DNA of 16,125 nt from JBJXFK01 sp046155505 (GTDB lineage Bacteria; Planctomycetota; Phycisphaerae; UBA1845; Fen-1342): contig JBJXFK010000009.1 in assembly GCA_046155505.1 (NCBI GenBank), forward strand, positions 1 to 16,125. The letters are read 5' to 3'. This document shows positions 15,272 to 16,125 of the stretch, piece after piece; position 1 is the first letter of the stretch; the number at the start of each line of letters is the position of its first letter. The notes below the pieces were generated by a model. The model did no database searches. It saw nothing but the letters and a program-made list of their open reading frames with translations, and was not told the DNA's origin. The translations under genes and the position numbers were made by a program.

Positions 15272-15682
15272 ATGTCAGCCGAGTCGATTTTCACCAAGAT
15301 CATCAACGGTCAGATTCCCTGCCATCGCGTGTTCGAGAACGAACATGTAATCGCGTTTCTCGATATCAACCCGCTGGCCGACGGACACACACTCGTCATT
15401 CCGAAGCGGCAAGTCGAGCGGCTTGAGCAACTGCCCGCCGACGAAGCCGCCGAACTAGGCCGCGTGCTGGGCGAGATCGCAGCGCGCGTGCTGAAAGCCG
15501 TCGGCGCGACCGATTACAACGTGCTGCAAAACAACGGTCGCGCGGCGGGACAGGAAGTGCCGCATGTGCATTTTCACATCATCCCGCGCCGCGCGGGCGA
15601 CGGCCTCGGCTATCGCTGGAACGCGCAGCCCGGCGATCATGGGCAACTCGCGGCGCTATCGGCGAAAGTGAGTAGCGAATAG
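15272..15682 (+). CDS. HIT-family (histidine triad) nucleotide hydrolase, Hint-like
   Basis: This is a 136-residue cytoplasmic hydrolase or transferase acting on purine nucleotide phosphoramidates or related adducts. It starts SIFTKIINGQIPCHRVFENEHVIAFLD in family fashion; DGHTLVIPKR lies at about 37-46. The catalytic histidine triad HVHFHIIP occupies 98-105 (His98, His100, His102). The upstream GGAGTTCCGTC gives a GGAG about 7 nt before the ATG. The final residues (KVSSE) and the stop lie within a TAGCGAGT-type repeat, so the natural end may have been replaced or extended by the repeat. It stands alone after rpsI. Confidence 0.95.
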   Translation: MSAESIFTKIINGQIPCHRVFENEHVIAFLDINPLADGHTLVIPKRQVERLEQLPADEAAELGRVLGEIAARVLKAVGATDYNVLQNNGRAAGQEVPHVHFHIIPRRAGDGLGYRWNAQPGDHGQLAALSAKVSSE

Positions 15683-15762
15683 CGAGTGTCGAGTAGCGAG
15701 TTGAGACGAAGCCCAGCGGTCGTGTTCTCTTCACTCGCTACTCGCTATTCGCCACTCGCTAC
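15673..15762. repeat. TAGCGAGT-type inverted repeat overlapping the HIT stop codon
   Basis: Reiterated GCGAGT/GCGAAT words occur at 15673-15701, and their complements at 15732-15762. CGAGTAGCGAGT at 15690-15701 is exactly complementary to 15733-15744. The left arm carries about 7 extra nt relative to the right. A 31-nt unrelated loop separates the arms. The rest of the gap to the next gene (15763-15885) shows nothing recognisable. Confidence 0.8.
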
Positions 15763-15901
15763 TGCCGTCTTGCAAATGCCCGCCCCAGCGCCGACACTAC
15801 CGCATCACTTGAACGCCGCCGCACGACGGACAGCGATCGACGGCGTTCTCGCTCAAGATTCGCATCGTCCACGCAACATCTAAGCAAAGGACGCCTTACG
15901 C

Positions 15902-16125
15902 ATGTCCTCAGGTCACCCCAGCCAGCGCCCGGCCGGCGCGCCGTCCGCGCACGACGACTTCGAACTTCCAATCAACGGCTATAAGGGAACGCCCGAGGAG
16001 ATCGAGCGACAGTGGTACGAGCAGTGTTACGTCGGTCGCGGCGACTCGATGAATCAGCTCACCGTTCGCGCGGTCGTGATGGGATCGTTGCTCGGCGCGG
16101 TTCTTTCGCTCACGAACATTTACAT
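15902..16125 (+). CDS. OPT-family oligopeptide/metal transporter, N-terminal start only
   Basis: The first 74 residues of a protein that runs off the window are present. A hydrophilic N-terminus (about 55 residues) leads into QLTVRAVVMGSLLGAVLSLTNIY, the first membrane span typical of the OPT superfamily, proton-coupled carriers of oligopeptides or metal chelates. AAAGGA at 15886-15891 precedes the ATG by 10 nt. Family assignment rests on this first span only; the substrate cannot be judged. Confidence 0.78.
   Translation, partial: MSSGHPSQRPAGAPSAHDDFELPINGYKGTPEEIERQWYEQCYVGRGDSMNQLTVRAVVMGSLLGAVLSLTNIY

Overview
This is a GC-rich chromosomal segment that most resembles a member of the Planctomycetota. 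The grounds are a short histone H1-like (Hc1) protein, the character of the core proteins, and many small dispersed palindromic repeats between genes. The phylum call rests on family recognition and was not tested by alignment.

Left part (1-6627). The window opens inside the 3' end of an IS630-family transposase. A compact histidine kinase with degenerate ATP-binding boxes follows on the minus strand, then a palindromic repeat and gpsA (glycerol-3-phosphate dehydrogenase, minus). A cold-shock protein with a long leader diverges from gpsA. A plus-strand run follows: a DUF3553-like protein, an orphan ParA ATPase, a 63-residue Hc1-like nucleoid protein, a FabZ/FabA-type hot-dog dehydratase and a UvrC-like protein. 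The last keeps the four-cysteine cluster and UVR motif but has lost the GIY-YIG signature and the C-terminal nuclease half.

Middle part (6695-10584, all minus). Two homologous membrane proteins of unknown function flank a two-gene cassette. The cassette is an ABC-type AAA ATPase followed after 3 nt by a small acidic-motif (Toprim-like) protein. The organisation recalls OLD, RloAB and PARIS-type ATPase-plus-effector defence pairs, and the cassette has lower GC than its surroundings. This is the most likely candidate for a little-described system here.

Right part (10778-16125) is mostly core genome. It holds a CPA2-type cation/proton antiporter, tRNA-Gly(UCC), clpX (minus), and the ribosomal protein pair rplM-rpsI behind a good sigma70-type promoter. 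A HIT-family hydrolase and the start of an OPT-family transporter follow. The gaps are packed with repeats: a second copy of the palindromic element seen beside gpsA, a tandem hairpin array after rpsI, an 18-bp hairpin before the HIT gene, and TAGCGAGT-type repeats that run into the HIT stop codon.

The genes do not form one pathway. Likely transcription units are DUF3553-like/parA, fabZ-like/uvrC-like, ATPase/Toprim-like (tightly coupled) and rplM/rpsI.
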